Translations under genes and position numbers: made by a program | Source: Actinomadura nitritigenes | GTDB lineage: Bacteria; Actinomycetota; Actinomycetes; Streptosporangiales; Streptosporangiaceae | Direction of reading: 5' to 3' | DNA: 64,000 bases | Assembly: GCF_017573545.1 (NCBI RefSeq) | Contig: NZ_JAGEOK010000006.1 | Span: 1-64,000, forward strand | The notes under the pieces: model-generated | Databases searched by the model: none | Told to the model about the DNA's origin: nothing | What the model saw: the letters and a program-made list of their open reading frames with translations, nothing else | Shown here: piece after piece, positions 8,666 through 17,151 of the stretch | Position numbering within the stretch: position 1 is the stretch's first letter | Layout: every line of letters begins with the position of its first letter

Positions 8666-9247
8666 ATGTCCGATCGGGGAGCGCGTCCGCACAGGCATCT
8701 CGCCGCGACGGGTGCCGTCCTCGCCCTCGCGCTGGCGCTGACCGGATGCGGCGGCGGGAAGAAGAAGTCGGCCGACCCGAAGCCGCCCCCGCCGCCGAGC
8801 GCGCAGCCGACCGAGCAGGCCAACGCGGCGCCCGGCTCCACCGCGCTGAAGTCGTCCGGCGGGCTGCGCAAGCCCGTCACCTACGACGACAAGATCAGCG
8901 TGGCGATCAGCAACATCCGCTATGTCAAGAACAAGGACCAGGGGCCCGGCGAGCTCACCGGCAAGGTGCTCACCATCTTCACGCTGACGTTCACCAACGG
9001 CTCCGGCAAGCCCCTCGACCTCAACAAGGTCCAGGTCACGGCCGTCTACGGGACCAAGAAGACGCGGGCGCAGCACACCTCCTACGCCAACCTGAACGAC
9101 TTCTCCGGCGCCGTCCCGGCCGGGGGGACCAAGGCGGCGTCCTACGCCTTCGACCTCCCGTCGACGGGCTACAAGTCCGTCATGGTCGGTGTCAAGTTCG
9201 ACGCCCAGCACAAGACCGCACTGTTCGCGGGCGCCCTCCACAACTGA
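8666..9247 (+). CDS. Secreted lipoprotein, DUF4352-like
   Basis: This 193-residue protein has a lipoprotein signal peptide ending in the lipobox LTGC (Cys near residue 28). A Lys/Pro-rich linker follows (near PKPPPPPSAQP), then a domain of about 120 residues with the pattern of the immunoglobulin-like DUF4352 family (TYDDKISVAISNIRYV ... GKVLTIFTLTFTNGSGKPLDL). It would be anchored to the outer face of the membrane. A GATGAGGAGAAAG ribosome-binding site supports the ATG start. It lies 57 bp before the beta-helix gene on the same strand and may share its transcript. Its role in the glycan locus is unknown. Confidence 0.8.
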   Translation: MSDRGARPHRHLAATGAVLALALALTGCGGGKKKSADPKPPPPPSAQPTEQANAAPGSTALKSSGGLRKPVTYDDKISVAISNIRYVKNKDQGPGELTGKVLTIFTLTFTNGSGKPLDLNKVQVTAVYGTKKTRAQHTSYANLNDFSGAVPAGGTKAASYAFDLPSTGYKSVMVGVKFDAQHKTALFAGALHN

Positions 9248-9304
9248 CGGTTCCGCGAGGTACGTTCGTGGTTCCAGCGTTTCCCGGGGGTAAAGGGTCG
9301 TGAC

Positions 9305-11116
9305 ATGTCTGGCTCGAACCGGTCGCGCACCGCTCAGCGCGCGATGATCGTCAAGGTGCTCGCCCTGCCGGTGATCGCGGGCGTCGGCTTCCTCGGCTGG
9401 CAGCTGCCGCAGAGCCACGACCCGGCCCCGCAGACCGTCCCCGTGCCGGGCGCGCCGGGCGCCGCGCCCATCGGCTCCACCGCCTACGAGATCCCCGACG
9501 GGGCGCTGTTCGTGTCGCCGTCCGGGAACGACCGCGCGGACGGCACCAGGAAGCACCCGCTGCGCACGCTCGCCAAGGCGGTCGCGAAGGCGCGCTCCGG
9601 CGGCACGGTCGTGCTGCGCGGCGGCGTCTACCACGAGTCGGTCACCGTCCCCGGCGGCAAGCGCCTGACCGTCCAGTCCGCGCCGCACGAGGCCGTCTGG
9701 CTCGACGGCAGCTCGCCGGTCGGCGGCTGGCGGCAGGGGAACCGCGCCTGGGTGCACGAGGGCTGGACGACCCGGTTCGACGCCAGCCCGACCTACACGG
9801 CGGGCGCCCGCGCCAGCGGCGACTCCGACTTCCGGTTCGTCTCGCCCGACCACCCGATGGCCGCCCACCCCGACCAGGTGTGGCTGGACGGCGTCCCGCA
9901 GAAGCAGGTCGGATCCCGCGGCGACGTCAAGGACGGCACCTTCTACGTCGACGAGGCGTCCCGCCGGCTCTACCTCGGGACGGACCCGCGCGGCCACGAC
10001 GTGCGCGCCAGCACGCTGTCCGAGGCGGTCACCATCGGCGGCGCCGGGTCCCGGCTGCGCGGCCTCGGCGTGCGCCGCTACGCCACGTCCCTCCCCCAGC
10101 TCGGCAGCGTGAAGGTCACCGCACCGGACGTCACCGTCGAGAACGTCGCGGTGAACGAGTCGGCCACCACCGGCCTCAGCGTGCTCGCCGCGCACGCCCG
10201 CGTCCGGCACGTCACCACGACCGGCAACGGCATGCTCGGCGTCCACGCCAACTACGCCGACGACCTGCGGCTCGACGCGGTGCGCAGCACCGGCAACAAC
10301 GTCGAGCGCTTCAAGTACTCGCCGGTCTCCGGCGGCGTGAAGGTGACCCGGTCCCGGAAGGTCGCGGTGACCGGCGGCGTCTTCGCCGACAACCTCGGCA
10401 AGGGCGTGTGGATGGACGAGTCCGTCTACGACATCACGCTCACCGGCGACCGGATCCTGCGCAACGCCGACCACGGCGTCTCGCTGGAGCTGAGCGCCAA
10501 GGCGGTCGTCGCCGGCAACGTCATCGGCGACAACGCCGGCGACGGGGTGAAGGTGAACAACACCTCCGACGTCCAGATCTGGAACAACTCGCTGTCCGGA
10601 AACGGCCGCACGATCCACCTCGCCCAGGACCCGCGCAGCCCGTCCGACCCGAACGCGGCGGGCCGCGACCCCCGGCAGAAGAGCGGCGACCCGGCGATGA
10701 CCTGGCGCGTCTCCAAGGTCGTCATCAGCAACAACACGCTCGCCGACGCGCGCGCGGGCACCCCGTGCCTGCTGTGCGTGGAGGACGGGACGCACCAGCG
10801 CGGCGGCGGCCAGATGGGCGTCACCGTCAACGGCAACGTCTACGTCCGGCCGGGCGGCGGCCCGAGCACCCTCGTCCGGTGGGCGCGCGGCTCCGGCGGC
10901 ACCACCGACTTCGGCGACCTCGGCCGGTTCCGGTCGGAGACCGGGCAGGAGGCGCGCGGCGTGCTGAAGACCGCCGCGACCGCCGCCGGGCCGGACGGCG
11001 AGCTGGAGCGCACCTTCGCCGCCCAGGCGGACGCCGGCACCGCGCTGCCCCTCCCCGCCCCGATCGCCGCCCTCGTCGGCAAGCCCGCCGGAACCCGCCA
11101 CATCGGCGCGTTCTAA
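9305..11116 (+). CDS. Secreted or membrane-anchored right-handed parallel beta-helix protein
   Basis: The protein has 603 residues. A hydrophobic segment at about 14-32 is either a signal peptide or an N-terminal anchor. LFVSPSGNDRADGTRKHPLRTL is followed by GGTVVLRGGVYHESVTV, which is the usual opening of a pectate-lyase-like parallel beta-helix. Repeated coils follow to about residue 480 (for example GVHANYADDLRL, KVNNTSDVQIWNN, KVVISNNTLADA). Such folds occur in polysaccharide lyases, epimerases and glycan-binding proteins. No catalytic set can be named confidently from sequence. Its place in a polysaccharide locus suggests it acts on or binds the secreted polymer. A GGGGGTAAAGG ribosome-binding site precedes the ATG. 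A 140 bp dispersed repeat starts 8 bp after the stop. Confidence 0.8.
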   Translation: MSGSNRSRTAQRAMIVKVLALPVIAGVGFLGWQLPQSHDPAPQTVPVPGAPGAAPIGSTAYEIPDGALFVSPSGNDRADGTRKHPLRTLAKAVAKARSGGTVVLRGGVYHESVTVPGGKRLTVQSAPHEAVWLDGSSPVGGWRQGNRAWVHEGWTTRFDASPTYTAGARASGDSDFRFVSPDHPMAAHPDQVWLDGVPQKQVGSRGDVKDGTFYVDEASRRLYLGTDPRGHDVRASTLSEAVTIGGAGSRLRGLGVRRYATSLPQLGSVKVTAPDVTVENVAVNESATTGLSVLAAHARVRHVTTTGNGMLGVHANYADDLRLDAVRSTGNNVERFKYSPVSGGVKVTRSRKVAVTGGVFADNLGKGVWMDESVYDITLTGDRILRNADHGVSLELSAKAVVAGNVIGDNAGDGVKVNNTSDVQIWNNSLSGNGRTIHLAQDPRSPSDPNAAGRDPRQKSGDPAMTWRVSKVVISNNTLADARAGTPCLLCVEDGTHQRGGGQMGVTVNGNVYVRPGGGPSTLVRWARGSGGTTDFGDLGRFRSETGQEARGVLKTAATAAGPDGELERTFAAQADAGTALPLPAPIAALVGKPAGTRHIGAF

Positions 11117-11124
11117 TTGCATCG

Positions 11125-11265
11125 CCCTCGGCGGTCGGGCCCTGGGGGCCCCTCCCTTCAACGGGCACTGCGTGCGATCGCAGCATCGCTCCGACTCGCC
11201 CTGGGGGCTCGCTGCGCGATCGGATTCTCGCAAGCTCGAATCCGGCTTCGCACGCGATCGCGACG
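11125..11265 (+). repeat. Dispersed intergenic repeat, copy 1
   Basis: This element of about 140 bp is nearly identical to copies at 25328-25467 (reverse) and 48844-48981. It begins CCTCGGCGGTCGGGCCC, contains the inverted pair GGATTC...GAATCC and several GCGATCG motifs, and could fold extensively. This copy lies between convergent gene ends. Confidence 0.9.
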
Positions 11266-11320
11266 CTCGAGGTCCGCGACGGCCGGGGCAGCGGGCTGAG
11301 GCCGGCGGGCAGGCGTGCTG

Positions 11321-12208
11321 TTAAGGGCGCGTCCAGGGGAACTCGCGGCCCAGCAGGGCTTCCAGGTCGGCGTTGTAGGGGGCGTAGTGCTCGGCGAGGG
11401 CCTGGCGGGTCGCGGAGGCGAGGTCCTGGCTCGGCGCCGCGTTCCACACCTTGATCGCCGACGGGGGCAGCGGCGCGGGCTCCAGCCCGAGGAACCGCGC
11501 CACCATGTCGCAGGCCCCCTGCGGGTCGGCGTAGAACTCCTCCGCCGCCAGCACGCAGAACCGCTCCGCCGGGAAGTGCTTCATCCAGCGCCGCAGGTGC
11601 GGGGCGTACTCGCCCTGCGCCCGGTAGGACTGCTGCTCGTGCGCGTAGCTCGCGTAGCCGGGCTGCTCGGCGACGATCCGCTCCTCCTCGCCGGCGAGCC
11701 GGTCCGCCTCGGCGGCCAGCGCCTCCTCGAACGAGGGCAGCTCCTCGGCGTTCTGCCGCCGCCGCTCCCGGTAGTGCGAGAACGCCCGCTCGATCGGGTC
11801 GCGCAGCACCAGCAGGATCTTCGCGTCCGGGACGTCCCGCCCCGCCCGCTCCGCCGCCAGCGGATGGAACAGGTAGTACGGCGACCCCTCGCCCACGACC
11901 TTCCCGGCCCGCCGCGCGGACGCGGGGAAGTGCGACCGGTACCAGGCGGCGCCCTTGTCGTAGTTGGAGTCGAAGTAGTGCACGCCCTTGGTGTGGTTGT
12001 CCTTGGGCAGCAGCCGCGCGTTCGGGAACAGCGGCATCACATGCGGATGCTCCAGCAGCGTGTAGTACAGGGAGGTGGAACCCCCGCGCTTCGCCCCGAT
12101 CAGCAGGAAGTCGGGGCCGGGGCGCAGGGCCGCCGTGCTCATCCCGTACCCACGGATCATGCTGCGGCCCGCGGCGACGACCGGGCCGGGAAGAGTCCCT
12201 CGATTCAC
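11321..12208 (-). CDS. PAPS-dependent sulfotransferase
   Basis: The protein has 295 residues. The 5'-phosphosulfate-binding loop GAKRGGSTSLYYTL lies near residue 38, and the 3'-phosphate-binding motif LVLRDPIERAFSHYRERRR near 130. Both are diagnostic for sulfotransferase family proteins that use 3'-phosphoadenosine-5'-phosphosulfate. The size is usual for the Stf0/Sulfotransfer_1-3 group. It would move sulfate to a hydroxyl of a carbohydrate or lipid. Its location beside polymerase, rhamnose and ATP-sulfurylase genes favours a glycan acceptor (inference). The start used is the upstream ATG at 12208; an ATG further in, near residue 17 or 23 (MIRGYGM), would also fit. The 3' end faces the beta-helix gene across a repeat. 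Confidence 0.88.
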   Translation of the reverse strand: MNRGTLPGPVVAAGRSMIRGYGMSTAALRPGPDFLLIGAKRGGSTSLYYTLLEHPHVMPLFPNARLLPKDNHTKGVHYFDSNYDKGAAWYRSHFPASARRAGKVVGEGSPYYLFHPLAAERAGRDVPDAKILLVLRDPIERAFSHYRERRRQNAEELPSFEEALAAEADRLAGEEERIVAEQPGYASYAHEQQSYRAQGEYAPHLRRWMKHFPAERFCVLAAEEFYADPQGACDMVARFLGLEPAPLPPSAIKVWNAAPSQDLASATRQALAEHYAPYNADLEALLGREFPWTRP

Positions 12209-12306
12209 ATCGGACAGATTACCGGCCCGGCGCCCGTATTCTTGGTCTCGTCTTCAACGGGCCCGCGAGGGCGCGACGGCGGCCGGACTCACCCAGGGAG
12301 GGCCTC

Positions 12307-13665
12307 ATGACCGTCAGGAGCGTCTTCCCGCGCCGCCGGCCGCCCGCGCCGAGCGCCGGGTGGTGGGCGTTCACCCTGCCGCTCGCCCTGATGCTCGCCA
12401 GCGACTACAAGCTGCGCAGCCGCGACGTCGACAACGCCGTCGGCGGCAGCGCCGACCTGACCGTCCTGGTCGAGATCGCGATCTACGGCGCCGCCGCCTT
12501 CTACCTGGTGTGGAAGTTCGGGCTGCGGGCGCCGCGCCGCCGCACCACCGGGCTGCTGCTCGCGGCATGGCTGTTCTGCGGGTACGTGGCGTTCTCGGCG
12601 CTGTGGTCGCCGTTCAAGTCGCTCGGCCTCGTCCGCGGCGTCCAGCTGCTGATCACGATGCTGGTGGCGCACACCATCGCGACCCGCGCCACCCCCGCCG
12701 ACCTGCGCAAGCTCGCGCACATCTTCGTCGGGATCGTCCTCGTGTCGGTGGGCATCGGCGTCGCGCACCCGTTCCCCCGGACGCTGCACACCGAGAGCCG
12801 GTTCAACTGGCTGTACGTCCACCCCGTCATCGCCGGCGTGTACCTCGCGATCGCGATCCTGCTCGTCGTCGGCTACCTGATCCGGTGGAACCGGCCGCAG
12901 GACCGGCTGTGGCACCCGGCCGTCTACGCGGTGGCGCTGGCGCTCCTGACGGGCGCGCTCGTCGCCACCGGGACGCGCGGCGCCGCGCTCGGCTGCGCCG
13001 CCGGCCTGCTCGTGCTGCTGGCCACCGCCCGGGGCCCCAAGGGCCGGATCGACGTGATCGTGATGGGCGCCGCGGTCTCCGTGCTGGCGGTGCTGGCGTT
13101 CTCCGACAAGATCCTCGCGTTCGTGGCGCGCGGCGAGAGCACCCAGCAGCTCGCCACCCTCAACTCCCGCACCGAGCTGTGGTCGCTGGCGATGGACGCG
13201 TTCCGGGAGGAGCCGATCTTCGGCCGCGGCCTCGGCGCGTCCCGCGGCCTGTTCCTGGACAGCATCGGCCTCGGCGGCGGCCACAACGCGTTCATCAACG
13301 CGCTCGTCGACAACGGCGTGGTCGGCACCGTCGCGTTCGCGGCGCTGCTGCTGACCCTCGGGTTCGTCCTGCTGACGCTGTGCCGGCACCAGACGCTGCG
13401 CGCCGACGCCGGCATGCTGCTGGGCATCTTCGGCTGCTTCCTCACCGACAGCATGACCACCGAGGGGCTCGCCGCCCCCGCGAACGTGTCGTCGGTGTGG
13501 CTGTTCATCCTCGTCGCGTGGGCGGAGACGCTGCGCCGGCAGGGCGGCGACCCGCTCCCGGTCGTGCAGCGGTCGCCCGCGGAGACGGTCGTGGACGCGG
13601 CCGGCTGGTCACCCGCCACCGTGACGGCGACCGCGCAGATAGAAGCCGGCCCCGAGCAGCCCTAG
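12307..13665 (+). CDS. O-antigen ligase/polymerase-like polytopic membrane protein (Wzy_C family)
   Basis: This 452-residue protein has about ten hydrophobic segments and a larger periplasmic-type loop in the second half. That loop contains NSRTELWSLAMDAFREEPIFGRGLG and GGHNAFINALVDNG, the conserved region of the O-antigen ligase/Wzy_C domain. These proteins polymerise lipid-linked repeat units or transfer the finished chain outside the membrane. Given the Wzz-like gene at the left edge, a polymerase role is likely. A GGGAGGGCCTC ribosome-binding site precedes the ATG. The last 57 bp overlap the 3' end of the convergent next gene, which leaves no room for a terminator between them. Confidence 0.85.
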   Translation: MTVRSVFPRRRPPAPSAGWWAFTLPLALMLASDYKLRSRDVDNAVGGSADLTVLVEIAIYGAAAFYLVWKFGLRAPRRRTTGLLLAAWLFCGYVAFSALWSPFKSLGLVRGVQLLITMLVAHTIATRATPADLRKLAHIFVGIVLVSVGIGVAHPFPRTLHTESRFNWLYVHPVIAGVYLAIAILLVVGYLIRWNRPQDRLWHPAVYAVALALLTGALVATGTRGAALGCAAGLLVLLATARGPKGRIDVIVMGAAVSVLAVLAFSDKILAFVARGESTQQLATLNSRTELWSLAMDAFREEPIFGRGLGASRGLFLDSIGLGGGHNAFINALVDNGVVGTVAFAALLLTLGFVLLTLCRHQTLRADAGMLLGIFGCFLTDSMTTEGLAAPANVSSVWLFILVAWAETLRRQGGDPLPVVQRSPAETVVDAAGWSPATVTATAQIEAGPEQP

Positions 13666-14646
13666 CAGCACCAGCCCGACCAGCGCCCCGGTCCCGAGGA
13701 GACCGCCCGGCATGCCGGACTTGGACGGGATCTCCACCGGGGAGCCGCCGCCGGTCGCCGGCGACGCCGACGCGTCCGGCTCCGTCGCCGCGTTCGCCTC
13801 GGGCAGCGCCACCGTCCGGAACACCGGACGGGCGCCCGCCCCCGCCAGCAGGGCCTTCCGGCCGTCCGACGACACCCCGAACGCGGGCCCCGCCAGCGAC
13901 GCCGCCGTCTTCACGACCTGCCCGACGTCGTCCCGGATCCCGCCGAGGATCCGCACGTCCGTGGTCGTCTTCAGGACCACCCGCCCGTCCCGGGTGAAGT
14001 CGCCGCCGCGCACCGGGAACGGCAGCGTCCGCAGCCGCGTCAGCGCGTTGTACGACGGGCCGAGCACCCCCGGCAGCGCGAACACGGCCGCGGCCGTCGC
14101 GTCCCGGGTGATGATGTAGACGCGGCTCTCCGCCGGATCGGCCAGCAGCGCCGCGCCCCGGTGCCCCCCGTCGGGGTACTTGAGCCTGAACGTCTTCACC
14201 GGCAGCGCCCCGCCGGTGAGGGTCTTCGGCTCGGCGACCCGGTGCAGCAGCAGGCTCCCCGCCCGGCCGGAGCTCAGGTCCCCGACGAACAGCCCCGACT
14301 CCCCGGCCCCGTTCTTCACGACCGTGATGGCGTCCCACCGCGCCGCCGCCGCGCCGGACAGCGTGTACGTCGCGCGGGTGCGGCCCTTGGCGTCCAGCGC
14401 GAACAGCCGGGGGCCGCCTGCGGCGGAGGCGACCGTCCACCAGATGTCGGGATGCAGTACGCCCGCGACCATCGCGGCGGGCCCGGCCAGCGCGGGCCGG
14501 AACGCGGCGCGGGCGGCCGCCGTGGTCGTCACGGCGGGACTCGGTGACGGCGCCGCCTCCGCGCCCGCCGCCGGCCCTGTCAGAACCACGAGCACCGCCG
14601 CCGCGCCACCCGCGGCGAACCGGAGCCTGAGGGGATGCGTTCTCAC
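13609..14646 (-). CDS. Secreted membrane-anchored protein, propeller-like, unknown function
   Basis: The 345-residue protein has a signal peptide at residues 1-32 and then Ala/Ser/Pro-rich linker. A domain of about 220 residues follows with beta-rich repeats (DAITVVKNGAGESGLFVGDL, ESRVYIITRDATA, GRVVLKTTTDVRI). After a Pro/Ser-rich spacer comes a C-terminal membrane segment (about residues 312-335) and a basic RGRRHGGG end, an arrangement that anchors a domain to the outer face. No catalytic motif was recognised. It is convergent with, and overlaps by 57 bp, the polymerase-like gene, and is divergent from rfbC with only 47 bp between starts. Confidence 0.72.
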   Translation of the reverse strand: MRTHPLRLRFAAGGAAAVLVVLTGPAAGAEAAPSPSPAVTTTAAARAAFRPALAGPAAMVAGVLHPDIWWTVASAAGGPRLFALDAKGRTRATYTLSGAAAARWDAITVVKNGAGESGLFVGDLSSGRAGSLLLHRVAEPKTLTGGALPVKTFRLKYPDGGHRGAALLADPAESRVYIITRDATAAAVFALPGVLGPSYNALTRLRTLPFPVRGGDFTRDGRVVLKTTTDVRILGGIRDDVGQVVKTAASLAGPAFGVSSDGRKALLAGAGARPVFRTVALPEANAATEPDASASPATGGGSPVEIPSKSGMPGGLLGTGALVGLVLLGLLGAGFYLRGRRHGGG

Positions 14647-14693
14647 AGTTCGACGTCCATCTCTGCCGGGAATCGTGTGGCATTCTTGCGCAT

Positions 14694-15293
14694 GTGGATC
14701 CGCTCGGCATTAAAGGTACTTACTCCTTCACCCCCCGTGTGCACGGTGACCAGCGGGGATCTTTCCATGAGTGGTTCCGGGGGGACGAGCTGCGGACGGC
14801 CGCGGGGCACGGCCTGAACCTCGCGCAGGCGAACTGCTCGGTGTCGTCCAAGGGGGTGCTGCGCGGCGTGCACTTCGCCGACGTCCCGCCCGGCCAGGCC
14901 AAGTACGTGACGTGCCTGCGCGGCGCGATCCTCGACGTCGTCGTCGACCTGCGCGTCGGCTCCCCCACGTTCGCGCAGTGGGAGGGCGTCCGGCTGGACG
15001 ACGAGTCGCGCCGCTGCCTGTACGTCGCCGAAGGCGTCGGTCACGCTTTCATGGCGCTGACGGAAGACGCGACGGTCGTCTACCTCTGCTCGGAGCCCTA
15101 CGCGCCGGGCCGCGAGCACGCCGTGCACCCGCTCGACCCGGAGCTCGGCATCGAGTGGCCCGCCGACATCGAGCCGGTGCTGTCCGACAAGGACGCGCAG
15201 GCGCCCACCCTCGAGGAGGCCCGCCGGGCCGGCCTGCTGCCGTCCTACCAGGACTGCCTCGACCACTACGCCAAGCTCGGCCTGCCCGGCTGA
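14694..15293 (+). CDS. rfbC: dTDP-4-dehydrorhamnose 3,5-epimerase
   Basis: This 199-residue protein is of usual length for RmlC. It shows the cupin-type core with GVLRGVHFADVPPGQAKYVTC, where the His is the catalytic base, then ILDVVVDLRVGSPTFAQW and VGHAFMALTEDATVVYLCSE. It converts dTDP-4-dehydro-6-deoxyglucose to dTDP-4-dehydrorhamnose. The start is a GTG at 14694, with the reading frame fixed by the conserved DPLGIKGTYSF N-terminus. It is transcribed opposite to rfbA, rfbB and rfbD, and its last 28 bp overlap the end of rfbD. Confidence 0.92.
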   Translation: MDPLGIKGTYSFTPRVHGDQRGSFHEWFRGDELRTAAGHGLNLAQANCSVSSKGVLRGVHFADVPPGQAKYVTCLRGAILDVVVDLRVGSPTFAQWEGVRLDDESRRCLYVAEGVGHAFMALTEDATVVYLCSEPYAPGREHAVHPLDPELGIEWPADIEPVLSDKDAQAPTLEEARRAGLLPSYQDCLDHYAKLGLPG

Positions 15294-16141
15294 GCCTCCG
15301 GCCACGCGGCCGCCAGGGACGGCCAGGCGGCGTGCAGGGCGTCCCGCCAGTCGTGCATGGGCGCCAGGCCCGCCGCCGCCCACCGGCCGTGCCCGAGCAC
15401 GCTGAACGCCGGACGCGGCGCGGGCCGCACGAACCTCTCGCTCGTCGTGGGCCGCACCCGGGCCGGGTCGAGGCCGAGCAGCGCGAACACCTCGCGGGCC
15501 AGCCCGTACCAGGTCGTCCGGCCCGCGCTCGTGCCGTGGTACACCCCGGCGGGGGCGCCGGCGCGGGCCAGCGCGACGATCCGGTCGGCGAGGTCGCCGG
15601 TCCAGGTCGGCTGCCCGGCCTGGTCGTCGACCACCTCGACGGTGTCGCGCTCCCCCGCCAGCCGCGCCATCGTCCGGACGAAGCTGGGCCCGTGCGCCCC
15701 GTACAGCCACGCCGTCCGCACCACGTACCCGCGCTCGTAGCCGAGCACCGCCGCCTCGCCGGCGAGCTTGGTGCGGCCGTAGGCGTTGACGGGCGCGGTC
15801 GGCGCGTCCTCCGGGTAGGGCTCGGTGGCGGTGCCGTCGAACACGTAGTCGGTGGACACCTGCACGAGCTTCGCGCCGATCTCCGCGCACCCCGCGACGA
15901 GCGCCTCCACGGCGGTGCCGTTCACGGCGAGCGCCGCGTCCTCGTGCGCCTCCGCGTCGTCCACGGCCGTCCAGGCGGCGCAGTTCACCACCACCTCGGG
16001 CCGGTGCCGCCGCAGCGCCTCCCGGACCGCGCCCGCGTCGGTCAGGTCCAGCTCGCCGCGTCCCGGCGCCACGGCGCCGTCGAGGCGCGCGACGACGTCG
16101 GTGCCGAGCATTCCGCCGGCACCGGTGACCAGCCACGTCAC
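15266..16141 (-). CDS. rfbD: dTDP-4-dehydrorhamnose reductase
   Basis: The 291-residue short-chain dehydrogenase has the Rossmann motif VTGAGGMLGTDV near residue 5, the catalytic triad region QVSTDYVFDGT with YGRTKLAGE (Tyr and Lys of YxxxK), and the typical ending VLGHGRWAAAGLAPMHDWRDAL. It carries out the final NADPH-dependent step to dTDP-L-rhamnose. The GTG start overlaps the rfbB stop as GTGA, so the genes are translationally coupled. The 3' end overlaps rfbC by 28 bp in a convergent arrangement. Confidence 0.92.
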   Translation of the reverse strand: MTWLVTGAGGMLGTDVVARLDGAVAPGRGELDLTDAGAVREALRRHRPEVVVNCAAWTAVDDAEAHEDAALAVNGTAVEALVAGCAEIGAKLVQVSTDYVFDGTATEPYPEDAPTAPVNAYGRTKLAGEAAVLGYERGYVVRTAWLYGAHGPSFVRTMARLAGERDTVEVVDDQAGQPTWTGDLADRIVALARAGAPAGVYHGTSAGRTTWYGLAREVFALLGLDPARVRPTTSERFVRPAPRPAFSVLGHGRWAAAGLAPMHDWRDALHAAWPSLAAAWPEAQPGRPSLA

Positions 16142-17151
16142 CCCGCGCTCCCGGCGTCCTCCGACCGCTTCTTCAGCGGCTCCCACCAGGCGCGGTTCTC
16201 CTCGTACCAGCGGACCGTCGCGGCGAGGCCCTCGTCGAACGCCACCTGCGGCGCGTACCCGAGGGCCCGCAGCTTCGCGTCCGACAGCGAGTACCGGCGA
16301 TCGTGGCCCTTGCGGTCCTCGACGCGCTCGACCATGTCCCAGCCGGCGCCGACCGCGTCCAGCAGCCGCCGCGTCAGCTCCAGGTTCGTCAGCTCCGCCG
16401 TGCCCGCGATGTGGTACACCTCGCCGGGCTCGCCGCGCTCGGCGACCACCTGGATGCCGCGGCAGTGGTCGGCGGCGTGGATCCAGTCGCGCACGTTCCC
16501 GCCGTCCCCGTACAGCGGCACGGTACGGCCGTCCATCAGGTTCGTGGCGAACAGCGGGATGGCCTTCTCCGGGTACTGGTACGGCCCGTAGTTGTTGCCG
16601 CAGCGGGTGATGCTGACGGGCAGCCCGTGTGTGCGCGCGTACGCGCGCGCCATCATGTCGCCGCCCGCCTTCGCCGCGGAGTACGGCGAGTTCGGCGCGA
16701 GCGGCGCCTCCTCGTCCCAGGAGCCCTCGTCGATGCTGCCGTACACCTCGTCGGTGGACACCTGCACGACCCGCGGCGTCCCCGCGTCCAGGCACGCCTG
16801 CATCAGCGTCTGCACGCCGAGCACGTTCGTCCGCGCGAACTCCGCGCCGCTGGCGATCGACCGGTCCACGTGCGACTCGGCCGCGAAGTTCAGCACCACG
16901 TCGTGCCCCGGCACCAGCTCCGCGAGCAGCCCGCCGTCGCAGATGTCGCCGCGGACGAACGTGAACCGCCCCTCGACCGGCTCCAGGTTCGCCAGGTTCC
17001 CGGCGTAGGTCAGCTTGTCCAGCACGGTGATCTCGGCGCCCGCCCACGCGGGGAACGCGCCGGACGCGAGGTCCCGCACGTACTGCGACCCGATGAACCC
17101 GGCCCCACCCGTCACCAGCACCCGCGGGGCGCCGCTCCTCTGGCCGCTCAC
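16138..17151 (-). CDS. rfbB: dTDP-glucose 4,6-dehydratase
   Basis: This 337-residue extended SDR has the NAD-binding motif VTGGAGFIGSQYVRDL and NFAAESHVDRSI. The active-site region STDEVYGS includes the catalytic Thr-Asp-Glu, with YSAAKAGGD (YxxxK) further on. RVEDRKGHDRRYSL is typical of RmlB. It makes dTDP-4-dehydro-6-deoxy-glucose from dTDP-glucose. The GTG start overlaps the rfbA stop by 3 bp (GTGA arrangement), and the stop overlaps rfbD, so rfbA-B-D form one translationally coupled unit. Confidence 0.95.
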   Translation of the reverse strand: MSGQRSGAPRVLVTGGAGFIGSQYVRDLASGAFPAWAGAEITVLDKLTYAGNLANLEPVEGRFTFVRGDICDGGLLAELVPGHDVVLNFAAESHVDRSIASGAEFARTNVLGVQTLMQACLDAGTPRVVQVSTDEVYGSIDEGSWDEEAPLAPNSPYSAAKAGGDMMARAYARTHGLPVSITRCGNNYGPYQYPEKAIPLFATNLMDGRTVPLYGDGGNVRDWIHAADHCRGIQVVAERGEPGEVYHIAGTAELTNLELTRRLLDAVGAGWDMVERVEDRKGHDRRYSLSDAKLRALGYAPQVAFDEGLAATVRWYEENRAWWEPLKKRSEDAGSAG

